From NCBI GenBank assembly GCA_020744425.1, contig JAGMUV010000011.1, forward strand, positions 372,001 through 436,000: DNA of 64,000 nucleotides, written 5' to 3'. Shown one piece after another: positions 11,793 through 25,100 of this stretch. The stretch's first letter is position 1, and every line of letters begins with the position of its first letter. The notes beneath the pieces were generated by a model that did no database searches, was not told where the DNA came from, and worked only from the letters and a program-made list of their open reading frames with translations. A program made the position numbers and the translations under genes. This DNA is from Dactylonectria macrodidyma. Lineage: Eukaryota; Ascomycota; Sordariomycetes; Hypocreales; Nectriaceae.

Positions 11793-13340
11793 CTACTTTC
11801 GCGTCGAGATGAAGTACGGTCCTCCGGCGTTGGTCCAGCTCACAAAACCCTCAGGGTATGTGCATTCCTCGACTTCGAGGATCGTACTGCCAACATCGTT
11901 GATGTTATGGTTGTTGCTCTTGAAGTCCGCAACGAAGGACTTGAGTGAGATGATCTTGCACCCCGGCTTCAAGTCGAGGAACATCCGGACCAGATCGTCG
12001 TTGAGCTGCGAGGTGAAGGCCTTGTTGTTCACCAAAACCACGTCGGCCCGCTTAAGAGCGTCGTGAATCGCAGCATTCTTCCGGAAATCGCCACGCTCCA
12101 GGTGCGCCCTGCCGGGCTTGATACCCCAGAGCATACACCGCGCATCAAACTCCTTCTTTTGCGCCTCCCCAAGGTTGCAAGCATTCTCCATCATTTCGCA
12201 ACCCCAGCTCTCACATCCAATCTCCAGCGCCGCTTGTAAAACAACGTTGCCCACGCCGGAGCCGAGGTCCACAAAGACTTGTCCTGATGTCATCTTGGTC
12301 TGCTCCAGCAATATCTTGGAGATGAAGGGATGGAGGAGTTCGCCATAGACATAGTCGGTTCCGTTCTCGTATTTGGATAGGAGCTCCACCTTCTGAGCGA
12401 CGGTTCGGTCGTATATTTGATCCAGAATGAAGGCCACAAGGTTCTGAGGTAATTCGTGCTGGTTGTCGAGGTTCTTGGCAATGATGCCGTCCTCGACCAG
12501 ATTCAAGAGCTTCTCATTGTACTCACGCAACGCTGTCTTGAATCCCATGAGATCTTGAATATTACGGTTTGACGCCTTTTCCAGGCGCCGTATGATGCCC
12601 CCGTTGGGGTTGGTAAATGGTTCGGCCTCCTCATCAGTGAGGTATGTCTCGGCGACGTGTCGAACTACTCTTATACTCGCTTCCACTGCGTCGATCTTGT
12701 CCTTACCCCATACTAACTCGTATCTGCATTGCATGTTAGTACCAGGTTACACAGCCGGTCATAAGTACAGAACTCACTTCTCGCGTGGCTGTAAGCTGGG
12801 GTATTGCAGTTCTATAGCCACCTCTTCTTTCTGGGCGCCCATGACGGGGACACATTTCAGCTCGAGTGAAGCTACGTCCACAGCATGGATAAAGCTCAGC
12901 CCATCGACACGGTCCTCAAACGCCCTTGTGCTCCGAAGCTTCCGGCTAGGGTCGACGTAGGCGTCTTCGGTGCTCTTGCGCTGCCTCTTGTTGGTGTCAA
13001 GGTTCATCCAGCCATCGTCTTCCACATCGCTGTCCTTGTCAAACTCGATGCGCTCGCTCGCTGGCGATCGACGCGACACGGAAACGCTGCCGGCCTTGCG
13101 CTTGCGCTCCAGCCGCTTCTCGTCGGAGGAGGAGGGATACGGCGAGTGGCTCTTCTGGCGGGCAACGGGCTTCGGCGATGGACGGGGAGTAGATGAAGAG
13201 CGGGACGCGGAGCTGCTCAGGTTCGCAGGCTTCGGCTTCGGTTTGGGCTTCGGGGAGGGGCGATCGACGACCACTTTTTCGATCCGGATCTTGGGGGGGT
13301 CGACCTTGAACTTATTGTTTTTGTTGCCGAATAGACGCAT
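11793..13340 (-). CDS. dot1: Histone H3-K79 methyltransferase Dot1
   Basis: Two exons, 13340-12778 and 12723-11793, join across a 54-bp intron to 497 residues. An in-frame ATG at 13415 is open, but the start at 13340 ([13 protein letters not shown]) is preferred because it begins the conserved-looking N-terminus. Residues 1 to about 140 are basic and Ser/Pro/Lys-rich, with a KPKPKPKP run that probably contacts nucleosomes or DNA. The catalytic Dot1 domain fills the C-terminal 300 residues, with the YGEL loop near 314 and the SAM-binding motif DLGSGVGN near 340-347. Later family motifs ([19 protein letters not shown]) are also present. Dot1 is the non-SET enzyme that methylates H3K79 and acts in silencing boundaries and DNA-damage checkpoint signalling. 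All key motifs look intact. Confidence 0.97.
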
Positions 13341-14893
13341 GATGTCGGCCAGGGAGCTCGAGGCTCGTCGGAGAGTACTCGAGAGGCGAAGAGGACAGTA
13401 ATAAGAGACAGGCAAGGGCTCAGGTTGACCCAGCCGGAGAAGGTGGACGGGTCAGGGATGGAGGGGTTCGCGGTGGCGTGCGTCGTGTCGCTCGGCAATG
13501 TCGCGCAGTGACAGGCTAAAAATAAGGCAGAGATGTAAAGGAATGGATAGAAAGGAAGTGGAACAGAAGAAATGCGTAATGCAACCCAAAAAAAGCGGCC
13601 AGTAGACGGGGTTGTTGGTGGAGTCGCGAGCCCGGGCTGTTGAGTCCGATTAAGATGGCATCGTGGCAGCAGAGAAGTCCAGACGAGGCGGGAGAAGCAT
13701 GGTTGCCTTGGGTGCATGAAGCCTTACATCAGCGAGGTGGCAGGCGCGGTCGGCCCCAGGACGCACCTGCCAACGTGCCTGCTGCTTCCCCGGTATTGCG
13801 CTGCACGCGCAGTAATTACGGAACGTGTCGGGCGTGGGGCGTCACGAACAAAGCCACGTGAGTGGTCCAATAGGCTACGGTGGAACCCTTACCCATTAGT
13901 CCGTGGGGGCTGTGCTATCGTTGCAAGTCTACCTACCCTACACCTTCTGAAGCACTTTGGGCGATTCGTATCAACCATGAACAGAACAGGCGACGGGTAT
14001 ACGCCATTCTAACCAAAGTTACTAGGTTTTCACAGATCATTACGAGTTAGGTCATCATACCAAAAAAAAGAAAAAAAGGAAGAAAAAAAAAAGGTGTGTG
14101 TTTTTGTTTCTAACAAGGTATTGAGGGCTTGTCACATGAACGTTTTTGAGTTTCTTATTGTCTTTGTCAACTAACCCCCCCCCCAACTAAGTGAGACAAC
14201 AAAGGGAGTGAGTCAATGCTCAAATCTAGTAACAAAAGACAAGAGCAGCAAAAAATTGAGGGGTACCGGATCAGCCGGTGAGCTCTAGGGATCACTGGCA
14301 AGCCTTAGAGGACTCCAAAGCGACTAGCATCTGACGAGCTACCGCTGCCTCCATCCCCTACCAAGGCAATGCATCACTTTGCTTTGGTTAGTAACTATGG
14401 CCTATCTTAGAAGAGCCGAGTTTGCGTTCCGCCCTTATCAGTCAATCACGGAACCTAAATGCATTAGAGCCTCCGCATTTTGGCCGTCCCTCCCGTCCAG
14501 CTACCCGACCCGATGCCGGCAGTCGGATAGACGCCCAGCACTCATCGGTTCCCAGCTGAACACAATGGGACACACGAGGGAGAAGATACGAATGCACGAA
14601 ATGCATTCATCTTTGTTGACCGAGAATGCTTTTACAAACTAATCGTAACCGTGAACATGAGCCAAATTTGCCAAACACCTCCATGTACCAGACCTGATAT
14701 AATCTCCGAAAGCCTAAAGAAATAGAAAAGAAAACCGCTCCAAATTGTCCGTTTTTATGTGCCCAATGCTTTTGTACACATGGAAACACGCGTCAAGTTC
14801 ATACACGAGAAAAGAGCGCAAGTTAATGCGTGTGATTGTGTTGTCATGCTAGCCCCCTGGTTGATGTACTCGAGGGAGGTCGTCGTAGTCTTT
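13341..14893. other. Dot1 upstream region and spacer
   Basis: Upstream of dot1 are a pyrimidine-rich leader and an E-box (CACGTG at about 13854). A purine/A-rich tract with poly(A) runs lies at about 14063-14092, followed by T-rich sequence. The far end is the 3' flank of the next minus-strand gene. I find no supportable gene. Confidence 0.5.
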
Positions 14894-16412
14894 TTAGTTT
14901 CTGTTGGAATACCCGGATTGGTGAACGTGGCCCAGATAGTAATTGGACTGCTCTGCAGACCGTGGTACACTGGATTGTGAACTCGACCAAGTGGCCGTGT
15001 AATTCCCATTCTGAGTATATGTCCGCTGTAGTTGTTGTGGTTGCTCTTGTTGTCTGTCGTGGTTAAGCTCGAAGACGGACACCTCAATATCACGTTGGAC
15101 GCCCACTGGCCCTCCATGGGTTTTCTTCGTGGAGGTGGCGGTCTTGTTCCTCTCGGGGAGGTCAACCATATATGTCTCGCTCTCATCGTCGCCCCGTCCA
15201 TCACCCGACATGGAGTTTCCGGGCAGCGGGATAGAGCCGTGTCGACTGCTCTTGCGCTTCCAGGTGTCGAGTGTTCCACCGCCGGACTTACTATTCCGAG
15301 AGAAGCCGAGAGACGATCCCACGCGGGAGACGATAGGACCGACCACCTTCTTGAAATGTGGGAAGAGCATGGGGATGTTGGTGGTGACGACGGCCGTGAA
15401 AGTCTCACGGACAGCCCATGAGCCGGCGAGCATGGCGCCGTTAACAGGGTCCTGTATGAGAGTGTTAGTACTGGACTGGTTGAATGCGGGGTGTTGGTTG
15501 AACATACAGCCATGAGGAGAACGACTCGGAGGATGGCGGCCATGGTGACGAAGAGACCACAGCTGAAGAGGGCGATCAGCCAGCACTTTTGCATCCAGGG
15601 CATAGCCGCCTTCCACAGCATGGGCATGGGGATCATGATGAGATATAGATCCGTGGCGACGTTGAGGGCGAGACCGGTCCACACGATGGCAGGCGAGATG
15701 GCTGGGTGGCAGTACTCGCCCGGATCGGGGTGGATCTGCCACCACATGCTAAAGGACGGGCGGCAGCTTAGTAAGATGTTGAGCTGGACGGCGACCCAGC
15801 TCGTGATGATGAAGCCGAAGCCGAAGTAGATCTTTGACCGGTAGCCGTCGAGGTCCTTGGTGAGGCGGTAGTAGAAGGTGCACATGCATGCCTTGAGCAC
15901 CCATAACAGGAAGGAGTAGGTCGACCAGCCGGCAAGCTGGATCTTGGAGCCGAGAATCCTGCTTTGGTCAGTATATGAGTCTTTGGGGATGGCTGTTAGT
16001 AGACCTACCTGAGCTCGTACTCCTCGCTATTAGGATCTAGAGCTGCTCGTTGAGCATCCGTCATTGAGTTGTTGGCTAGGCCTCGGGCAATGTTGCCCAC
16101 AGAATAGGCCAATGCCGTTTCTGCCGAGTAGGCAAGCTAACACACTGGGTCAGTAAGGTGATGCTATACACACATTCATCACGGGCGTATGTATGTGTGG
16201 CTTACAGCGGCAACGACGGCTAGATAATCATCCGCCCATAGATGCTTGAACCCCACGGTGCGTATCCGGATGACGCACCGCAATCCCGTTATCAACAGAG
16301 CAATGGCCAACAGTGTAAAGGCCTCGATGTTAAATCTCCTCAACGCGGCCATCGCGGCAGCAGCGGCGGCGGCAGCGGCCTCTGCCTCGGAAGTCGTAGT
16401 GTTGGTAGTCAT
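14894..16412 (-). CDS. Seven-helix integral membrane protein, fungal rhodopsin-like family
   Basis: Four exons join to 447 residues: 16412-16206, 16136-16009, 15958-15508 and 15451-14894. Introns are 69, 50 and 56 bp. The start at 16412 (MTTNTTTSE) was preferred to upstream in-frame codons because the extra residues look like leader. After an Ala-rich N-terminus there are several hydrophobic helices, including FTLLAIALLITGL, IIVTSWVAVQLNILL-like and LIALFSCGLFVTMAAIL, with the family landmarks DDYL, WVLKACMCTFYYRLT, SCRP and DPVNGAMLAGSWAVRE. The tail of about 150 residues is hydrophilic and Gln/Ser-rich. This pattern matches the large Pezizomycotina family annotated as rhodopsin-domain, SAT4 or PTH11-like proteins. 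Ligands are mostly unknown, so a receptor role is only a possibility. Confidence 0.86.
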
Positions 16413-18613
16413 GGCTGTATGTAATTTTGCGGAGACAAGACAGAATGAGGCGCAACGCACGAAGTCGAGGAGGGAAATCCAGCAGACCGGTTCAGACGGA
16501 CTGGGGCACAAGCTCGATATAAGAAGCCTAGTCGAAGACCAGAATGGATGAAGGAAACCTGCCGGTTTTACTGAGTACTATGGAGTACGACGTAGTATCA
16601 TTCTTGTGTGCCCTACCTTACATACGTAGTCGTAGAAACACCTTAATTCTTGCAGGCCTAGGCTCGCAAGGGAACCTGGACGGGACCCATCCCTTGCACC
16701 ATTTGACGTAGCGTCCCCTTCGCTCCTCATTCCCTACAAAAAGTGACTGATAATAAACCCCTGGTCCGTGAGGTATGCGAAGGAAAGGAAGAAGGGCACA
16801 CAGCATTTCCCACACGGCAGACTCGGTCCCCACCAGGTCGTCGCCCCAAACCAGCAAGGCTCGATGAATCCGGCTGTTTCGCTGGAGGAGCCAAAAGCAA
16901 TCATGGCGGCGGGCTATAGTCCCTAGCTGCCGTTGCTAGGACCGGGGCTCGCTGCGTGCCTTGCGTGTAAACCGCTCTGCTCAGGGATGGGCCGTGTTAG
17001 CGTGTTAGTTTGTTAGTGTTGGACCCCGTCTTTGGTCCGGTTTGGTTCCCCCCTCGCTAGAGCGCCCTTACAGGATATCTCGGTTCGCCCAGCGTCTCTC
17101 CCCTGGACCTGGGCTGTGTTGGAGATGGGACCTGGGACCTGGGGCTTAGGACCATGAGTTCAGGTCCAGCAACGGCTGATGATAATTGCCTTGCTAGCAG
17201 TGTCGTGGACGACGCCAGCAGCCGCTAACGGTTAGTAGAAACATTGGGGTTGCGCGGCTGATAGGGCGAGTGATTAGGAATGTGCTAGACGGTACGTATG
17301 CACTCCACGGCCTTATCCTATCATGGCTGATATGCACGTGTGATGGCTTGAAGGTGGTCCGTCGAGGCGTCGGGCGCAGAAGAAAAATAGAATGTCCTCC
17401 CAGCTGCCTGGTTGGCCACACTTGAGAAACGAGTGTGTGGTACGGCCGAGACAGTGTCAGACAAGATGCGTCATCAAACCCTTGGGGTCCGACGCCCTGC
17501 ATCTGGATCGGCGAACTCGAGGGTCGAGATTCCGCTCGAGTTCACAGATATGCCGAACTGAATCAAAGCTGGCTGATAAATGGGTTTCCGGGGGGCGACA
17601 ATCCCCGGGTTTTGGCAGTGATTGATAGACGTTCCAGGAGACGAGCCCAGTCTAATTAAGAGTCAGGACATGGGTTCCCTGGTGTTTCCCCCTCGCTGAC
17701 CGGGCACCAGCTGAGAAACCTGCTCGACTACGGATGTCGTCCTCCCATGCAGCACGCTGCAGGCATCGCGCGTTAAGGCCAGCCGCGAATGCCGCCCATA
17801 CCATACCACGGTCCATGGTTCGAGGAAAGTGATCTAGAAGGCGTTCGAGACTACGACAGGTAGGTTAACATGTCATGGATGACGGATTCATGCTGCTGGC
17901 TGGTCGGGCACCCTGCGCCATCCCATCCTCTCCCCCCATCCGGCTCATTTTTAGTCGGCAATCGTGCAGCAAAGGCGATGTGACGCTGGAGTTTTTCTGC
18001 CCCTGAATCCGCGGGCCGAGGGAATCGAATCCGCCTCGATCGACCATAAAAAGTCGCAGACCTTTTTTGTCTTCGCGTAGCGAGCTCCGCATGAGCCCTT
18101 GTTTGCCCTTCTTTTCTTTTTTTTTTCCGAGCCGCCGATCTCTGTTTGCGGAACCGCGAGACTGACGTCGTTTGTTTTGAGTGGGCATGTAACATAACAT
18201 CCATGGAAGGGAGGGGGGGCCGTTAGGGTTACACGCAGAGGATGGCACTTATTACTACTACACGACGTTCATAGCACCTCCCAACAGCACAAACCCAACA
18301 CCCTGCTGTGTACTGGACCTCGTTGGCGCTAGAATAGGCTATCAAGCTTCCAAGGCGTGCCGTTGAGCTGGAACCTGTTGGTTCACGTTAGACTCTGGTG
18401 GCTGCCCCCCTCCAACAGATCATTCAATGACAAGTGTTTTGACAGAGTTTGGGCAGAACCTGTCAGGCTGCCTGTCAGGCTGTCAGTCCGTCACACAGGC
18501 GGAATAGCCACACACACGCATCCAGTCACAAAGTCCCAAAAGAGCACAGCCAAGCACCTTAGTTGCAGCGTGGAGTTCATGGACGTGCGTACCCGGTCAG
18601 CCATGGATGTGCT

Positions 18614-18638
18614 GGATTCAGGGATTCAGGGATTCAGG
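18614..18638. repeat. Triplicated 8-bp unit GGATTCAG
   Basis: Three perfect consecutive copies of GGATTCAG plus one extra base lie in non-coding sequence. It is a simple minisatellite with no assigned role. Confidence 0.9.
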
Positions 18639-20180
18639 CACATCAAACAAAGGCCCTACTAAGCGAGTGACAGTCACCAGCGACATTTGTGGTTTGTCAC
18701 AGTCTGAGCTGGATTCAAGCGGCCAACCACATACTTTGCTTGCTTCCCTACCTACTCTTAGTTGTCTGGTAGTCAAAGTCGCCACCCGCTATACACGCAA
18801 TGTCTTACATAGAACTTCCATAGAACGCCCGGCGAGGAAGAACTGAGTCGCTAGGTGCATCGCTGCCGTCGACTGCCGGTAGGTGGAGTGCGTAGTACGC
18901 TCCACACTGACGCATCTTCTTCTCAAATAGGTGCTTACCCTAGAGTTTCACACTTCGGGTCACTCTCCTCTAGATGTCCGCTGCTCGGCCTCACATTGTT
19001 TTTTTTTATGGAACCCTGTGGCAAAGCGAATGACGAGTCGTGGACCCTTTTCTTACGTGGCTGAAATAGCGGTTTGAGATGGCGTCACTGAACATCTAGA
19101 GCGGTTGGTTGCAGCGACTTGCGATCGCCAGCGTGCCCTCCTAAGTACCTGAAAAGGAAATGACTAAACTGACGCAACCAAGGTTTGGACAACCCAGGTT
19201 GAGATGTGAGAAGTGACAGACTAACTCGGGTGCAGTATGATTCTGGGCATTTATGCTGGCAACAAAACGAACATGATAGATCATAATGCTACCTAGGCTG
19301 ACCAACAAACACCCCTGACTCCTTAGTGGCTTACGATATGTAGTCACATACAACGTAGTACGCCATCTCAATTGACAACCAAATGTGCGATGCATGAAGA
19401 TGAATTATTGGGCTTTGAAGCGCCCTTTAACACGTGACTAGCAACTGTGAATCTTGGTATTGGGGTTGTCTCGTTAACTGCTGACCTTCGTGCCCGTGCC
19501 TGCGCAGAGTGATGGAGTCGGACAACTGATCGTGAACCATTGCATGGCCATTTCGTAGCCTCCAACGATCAATTCATATACTTTTTATCTCCCCCCTGAG
19601 TGTATAGTTGTGAGGAGTGTTGTAGTTGTTAATTCAGACCTCCGTGTTTTCTTAATCCCGCCCCTGGGATTTTTCTTCACGTGCATCAACTCCATACTTT
19701 ACACTATGAACTGGAATGCATTTACGAGATTGTGCTTAGGCATATGGAGAAAGTGCAAACCTATGGACTATTCCATAACAAAAGTGTTAACATATACGTG
19801 TTCCCAAAATTTGTACAAAGAGTCAATAATAATATCCTGATATACAGTTAGTAACCCAACTCTTTACGAATGAACTGTTCGCCTTACAGTGTACTAAGCC
19901 ATAGCTCTTGTTAATTAAGTAAACACATAGTAAGCAAGTAGTGAAGCTCTTAGTAGATACATACCTGACCTACCTGTGCTGTACTTAGTGAAGTGTACCC
20001 ACAGACCTTGGTATCTCACGGTAGGTAGGCAACGGGAGTTGACAGCTGCCCCGCCAGTTGCCCGCCAACTGCCAAGTTGCCGTCACTCAACTGCTCAACA
20101 TACAACTTTGCCTTCTCTTCTCAATCTTTCGATCTGAACTTTCTTCTTCTTGCAACTCCACTACATCAACCAACTGAAAC

Positions 20181-20225
20181 AACCCAAGCAACCCAAGCAA
20201 CCCAAGCAACTGAAGGAACCCAAGC
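20181..20225 (+). repeat. AACCCAAGC repeats in the leader of the F-box gene
   Basis: Three perfect tandem 9-bp copies of AACCCAAGC are followed by a fourth copy after a short spacer. They end about 20 bp before the start codon at 20247, so they probably lie in the 5' untranslated region. No known binding motif is assigned. Confidence 0.85.
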
Positions 20226-20246
20226 AACTCAACCTCCCTACCCGTC

Positions 20247-21473
20247 ATGAACGAAGATAAGTCCAAGCATGGCCTGGACTTCTTAACGACGATACCTATC
20301 GAACTCAAGACGGAGATTTTCAAATATCTCTGCAGTCATTGTACAAGCAACATCTCTGACAATGACTCTACCCGTCCACAACCCCACGATCATGAATCGT
20401 TGGCCAAACTATGCCTAACATGCCGATCTCTCCGAGATGTCGCACAGCCGATTTTGTACCACTACTTTTGGTGCCAGAAGCATGGTCCAGACTCAACTAT
20501 GAATTCGTTTGCATGGACTCTCAATGAGAGGCCGCATTTGGCAGGCATAATTCGGCGCGTTGAATTCCTCCACTTTGACGTCCTTCCAGATCACGAGAGC
20601 CGTCAATTTTCCGTTTTGTCAGCCTTGAACGCACACCAACTGGCGAAATCACTGTCCAAGATTCACTTCATGTTGTTCGACTCGGTCTTAGCTCAAGCAA
20701 TAAATCTGGAAGAGCTGACCGTCACGGCTGAGACATGGACTCTGCCCGCTATTGACTTTCCTCGTTTGAGATTTCTTCGGCTGAATGTACGACATCTTGA
20801 CATCGAACAACAACTCTCCGGGGACAACATGAGAGTGAGGGCAGCACAGCAAATTGAGCGACTGTGGCTGAACACTGTCAGTGAAATTTGCGAATACTTG
20901 CCGAATCTTGCACCCAACACACAGCGACTGACACTCGAGATCGATTTCCCAGAGGACGCGGAGCTTGAAGTTGAAGAACTGGTCAAAGGACTACCAAAGC
21001 TCACTACATTTGAGCTCCAGGCGATGGAATTTGGTGATTTCCGACAAATCGATATTTTGTCCACACTACTTGCACGAAAGGATGATCTGACAAGGATTGG
21101 CCTCTACATACCGGGCATTCTTATCGACCTTTCGCGGCTGAAGGGTTTCTCAAACCTCAAACATCTGAGGCTTGCCGGCAAAATCCAAGGCAGCGAAGAC
21201 TTCGAGGAATACCTATTTCTTCTGAGGTTAGAGTCGTTGTGGATTGAACTCGACGTCGACAAACCCGTGTGGCTTGTTGCCCAGATGAGCGAGAGAGTAT
21301 CTCGGGATGACAATCTGAAAAGCGTAAAATGCTCACGACTCTCCGATGACATCCCCGAGCTTCAAGACGCGTCTTGGTACCAAAATGTGAAGACAAAATT
21401 CGAGGCGGCAGGTGTGGAGTTTGAGATAGTACCCAATTGCGATGACCGTGAGGATTATTACATGTTTGATTGA
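20247..21473 (+). CDS. F-box-like protein of unknown target
   Basis: This is a single exon of 408 residues. Near the N-terminus, FLTTIPIELKTEIFKYLC followed by LAKLCLTCRSLRDVAQPILYHYFWC has the shape of a fungal F-box: a Pro-Ile-Glu-Leu start, a hydrophobic helix, the LCLTCR core and a PILY exit. The remainder alternates Leu-rich segments (LRFLRLNVRHLDI, LTRIGLYIPGI, FSNLKHLRLAGKI, LESLWIELDV) suggestive of irregular leucine-rich repeats. F-box proteins usually present substrates to SCF ubiquitin ligases; the substrate here is unknown. The gene sits alone in a gene-poor, A+T-richer interval, typical of lineage-specific F-box genes in these fungi. The start codon is the first ATG after the leader repeat. 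It is convergent with efl1. Confidence 0.75.
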   Translation: MNEDKSKHGLDFLTTIPIELKTEIFKYLCSHCTSNISDNDSTRPQPHDHESLAKLCLTCRSLRDVAQPILYHYFWCQKHGPDSTMNSFAWTLNERPHLAGIIRRVEFLHFDVLPDHESRQFSVLSALNAHQLAKSLSKIHFMLFDSVLAQAINLEELTVTAETWTLPAIDFPRLRFLRLNVRHLDIEQQLSGDNMRVRAAQQIERLWLNTVSEICEYLPNLAPNTQRLTLEIDFPEDAELEVEELVKGLPKLTTFELQAMEFGDFRQIDILSTLLARKDDLTRIGLYIPGILIDLSRLKGFSNLKHLRLAGKIQGSEDFEEYLFLLRLESLWIELDVDKPVWLVAQMSERVSRDDNLKSVKCSRLSDDIPELQDASWYQNVKTKFEAAGVEFEIVPNCDDREDYYMFD

Positions 21474-22134
21474 ACAAGGGACTCAATCAAATACCGTGAT
21501 GGAGGGAGAGTCTACTATCTGGATGCGGTTCCATCACCCGGCTTTGTTCGCATGCGATGCTCTGGGATCCATTTACCGGAGCCGTAGGCGGGCCACTGGC
21601 CGTTCTTCTGCGATTCGACTTTGACAAAGAACAACAACTTGGCAATTTTCAGGGGCACATGGGCAACAGGACAGAGAATTCGAGATCACATCATCTGGCT
21701 GTTCATGCTCGATAACGCCCCATTGCACGGCATTCTCTTGTCACTTTTTTCTTTTTCTTTGGAGTTTGGGGACATTGTTTTGGTCGGACAACAATCTGAG
21801 ACTTGAGGGCACTCGATGCTTTGTGGCTGGACTCAGAATGGGATATGTTTCGCAGATTCGTTGTCAAATGAAAGGGATTTTGGAAGGGCTTTAGTTGTGA
21901 TCACCGGGTCTAAGGAGACATTGTACAAGTATGCTACCGCATTTTCTCCCTTAGTTAAGAAAATGTTTTACTTGTGACTCTCAGTGCGTCCTCATCCATT
22001 ATAGTACGTAGTTGATATGATTCCGAGGCAAAAGGTCTCTGTTCGTCCTCGATTTCAACATGAAACCAGAAATCTATTGCTCAAGCATGCGCTTTTCTTC
22101 CGTGATCTGACACAGCTTCTCGACAACCACTGTT
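21474..22134. other. Convergent 3' flanks of the F-box gene and efl1
   Basis: This is 660 bp between the two facing stop codons, with T-rich stretches that could hold poly(A) signals. I see no gene or clear repeat in it. Confidence 0.5.
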
Positions 22135-25100
22135 CTACCTTTTCAGAGTCTTTTGCTTCTCTGCATCCGTTGCGACATTCCTTCCCTCTACCAACAAGCC
22201 CTTCTTCCGTCTCACTCCATCCATATATCGCTTCGCCACGTTCTCCTTGTCGGCTAGCTCGCCTAAGTCCTCCAGGTCGTCCTCGGTGAAGGGAACCCAG
22301 AAGGGGTCCTCGTCAAGGATCTCGAAGCCCGCAAAGATGAGCTGGGGCTGGGCGGCGCCGCTGGTGCGCTTGCGCATCTCATCAGCGAAGCCGAAACTCT
22401 CCGCGACGGGCAGCACGGCTTGGATGGTGAAGAAAGGTGTGCCCTCTTTCATGGTCTCGGCGCCGACGCGGCCGCGGCGTCGGGTTAGGACGTCATAGAC
22501 GCGACCGAGGACCTCGGTGGATGCTTGGATCTCGACGCTGTACATGGCAAGCATCAGACGAGGCGACCAGTCGAGGAAGCCAGCGCGCAGGGCCGACTGG
22601 AACGTCTTGATGATCTCGCCGGTAAGGCGGCCGACCTTGTCGCGGGCGGAAGCGGCTTCATCCTCGGGGATGTTGAGGGTTACATCTTCGACGAAGACGG
22701 CAACGCCCTGGATGGGCTCGTTGCAGAGAGGGCCTTGCGCGGTGGTGAGCTGGAAGGCGTATGCAATCTTGTCAGCCAGGTGGCTAGGATGGAGAGCTTC
22801 TCCCGCCCGCGGAGCAGATTCTGTAGTCTTCTCAGCTGCGAAGGCTCTAGGAAGAATTCCATCTGCAGTTGCATCGATCAAGATATTTGGTCCTGTTCGA
22901 CGGGGACCAAAAGCCACGATCTGGTCGATTCGGTCTTTCCAGTTTTCTCGGCCCTTGCCCTTTTCGAGTTTCTCTTGAAGTTGCTTCTTGAAGTCCTCCA
23001 CCGATAGTGTGTTGCCAGCCGCGCGGTCTGTCTCCAAATCAATCTTCTCTTCCTCCTCCTCATCTTCCTTAGACTTGCGATCGGTGTACAGTCGCTTGAC
23101 GGCATCTCCATTCTTGACCAAAAACTCAGTCACCTTCGGCGGGAGAGGTTGGACGCGGAGCGAGATGGTGACCTGCTTGGAGCTCGTGGTAGCTACGACA
23201 GCACCACGGCCAAGCTCCTTGTTCACAGGAGGCCGCATCTCTTCAGCTCGGACAATAGTCTCCCGGTATGGTACGATTGGGGCTCCGGCCTGGATATCAC
23301 AACGGGCAAACCGTTCCTTCAAATCCGTCAGGCATCGCTCCAGATGCAGTTCGCCTGCAGTCAACAAGACGTGCTCGCCACTTTCAAACTGCTCATACTC
23401 TGCACAAGGGTCGCTTTGCACCAATAAGTGCAACCCTTGAATCATCTTATCCAGATCGGCCGGGTTGACAGGTTCCAAAGCAACTCGAACAATAGGCTTC
23501 CCAGCCATATTCACACCAGCGAGATTGACAGCGCCCTTGAGCTGGCTGACCAGAGTTCCGGATTTCAAGATCTTACCTTCCAGGCCTCCAATTCCAAACA
23601 CGACACCTGCTGGAACGGACTCCAAGGACTCCAAGTTCCTACCCATTAACATGTAGAGTGCTGTGACAGTAACCTCCTGGGGCTCAGGAGCAGCGTCTGG
23701 TTCGGCTGGGGACCACTTCGGGGGAATCACATAGAGCTTGTCGCCCACAGTTAGAGTACCGGAATACATTCGTGCAAATCCGATGAGATGCTCGGGGTCG
23801 ATAGCCTTCTCCTCCAACTTAGGGGCGATGTTGTCGATGTTAACAGTTTCTAGCGCCATGGCCATGTCGTCTACCTCTTGCTCGCCAGCCGCAGCCTGCG
23901 CTCTCAAGGCCTCAGCTCTCTTCTGGCGAGCTAAATCCCGAGCCTCTTCTCCACTCATCTGTGTTCCGGGGCGTCGCTTGTTCTCGGGCAGCTCGCTCTC
24001 GGGCACAGACACCATCTTGCTGACGTAGGCAACCACAGGATCAGTCATTTCGTGTCTAAATGAAATCATGGCGTCCTTTATGGTGCTATCGATGTAGTCT
24101 GAGCCGGGTGAGTCCGCTAGCAGCTCAGGTAGACGTTGAGCTTGTGCTTTGGGAGGAGATGGTAGATATTCCACGACGGATACTAAGAGGGCAGTGGACA
24201 AGGGCAGCCAGTTGGAAAAGACTGTAGTCATCAGCAACCGAGGATCCCTTGCTCGGATAACGTGAGGCGCTATCGAAATGTTCAACGACTTGGTGACCTT
24301 TTCCAACAGGGCAGGGTCGCCTTTTCCGTTATCGCCGCCAGTCGTGGCTTGATAGACTGTCCATACGGGTTCCAAAACGAGTTGAACAAACATGGGCTTG
24401 AGGTTGCGGCCCTTGAGATGCTTGGGCCCCAAAATCTTCTTTGTTTTGGGATCCAAGTAAAAATTACCCCACAGGACCTTTTCCATAAGTCCCCTCTTGA
24501 TCCCGAGCTTCTTCTCGTACAAGCTGGCAAACTGCCGGCATGTGAATGCCCAACCGTCGATGGCGCTGCTGAAAATAACGTTGTTCTTCTCTGGGGCGAA
24601 ATATATGTCTTCGTCGTCCTTCTCTTCGAATTTGATGTCGCCCATTTCGCTTATCTGGTCAGCAATAGCAGATTCTTTAGCTGCCGTTGCTGCGTTGACA
24701 CGCTCCTCCATCTTCTCCCTCCAGTTAAGGTCTTCTTCCATTCGCTCGCCCTGGAAGAAACTGCCTAGAACGGCGTTGACCTGCTCCACCAGTTTGTTTA
24801 GATGCACGTAGGCTTCTGCTGGTGTCATTTTAAGTTCTGTAACGAGTCTGTCCATTTTGTTGATGACGAGCACAGGCTTGAGCTTTTCGGTCCAGGTTTG
24901 GCGAAGAACTGTGACCGTTTGACTGCATACCCCTTCGACAGCATCAACGAGAACCACCGCGCCGTCACACAATCTCGATGCAATAGAGACTTCGCTGCTA
25001 AAGTCGATGTGTCCAGGAGAGTCAATCAAGTTGATGAGATACTCCTTGGCCTCGGGGGCAGCGTCAGGGGCAGACCTCCTGAGCATAGAGAAGTATAATG

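Larger units (their letters stand above)
16413..20246. other. 3.8 kb gene-poor interval with short repeats
   Basis: I see no supportable gene between the rhodopsin-like gene and the F-box gene. Open frames are short and lack domains. The distal part (19.3-20.0 kb) is clearly richer in A+T than the rest of the window, which may mark older degraded sequence. Small repeats are listed separately. Confidence 0.5.
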
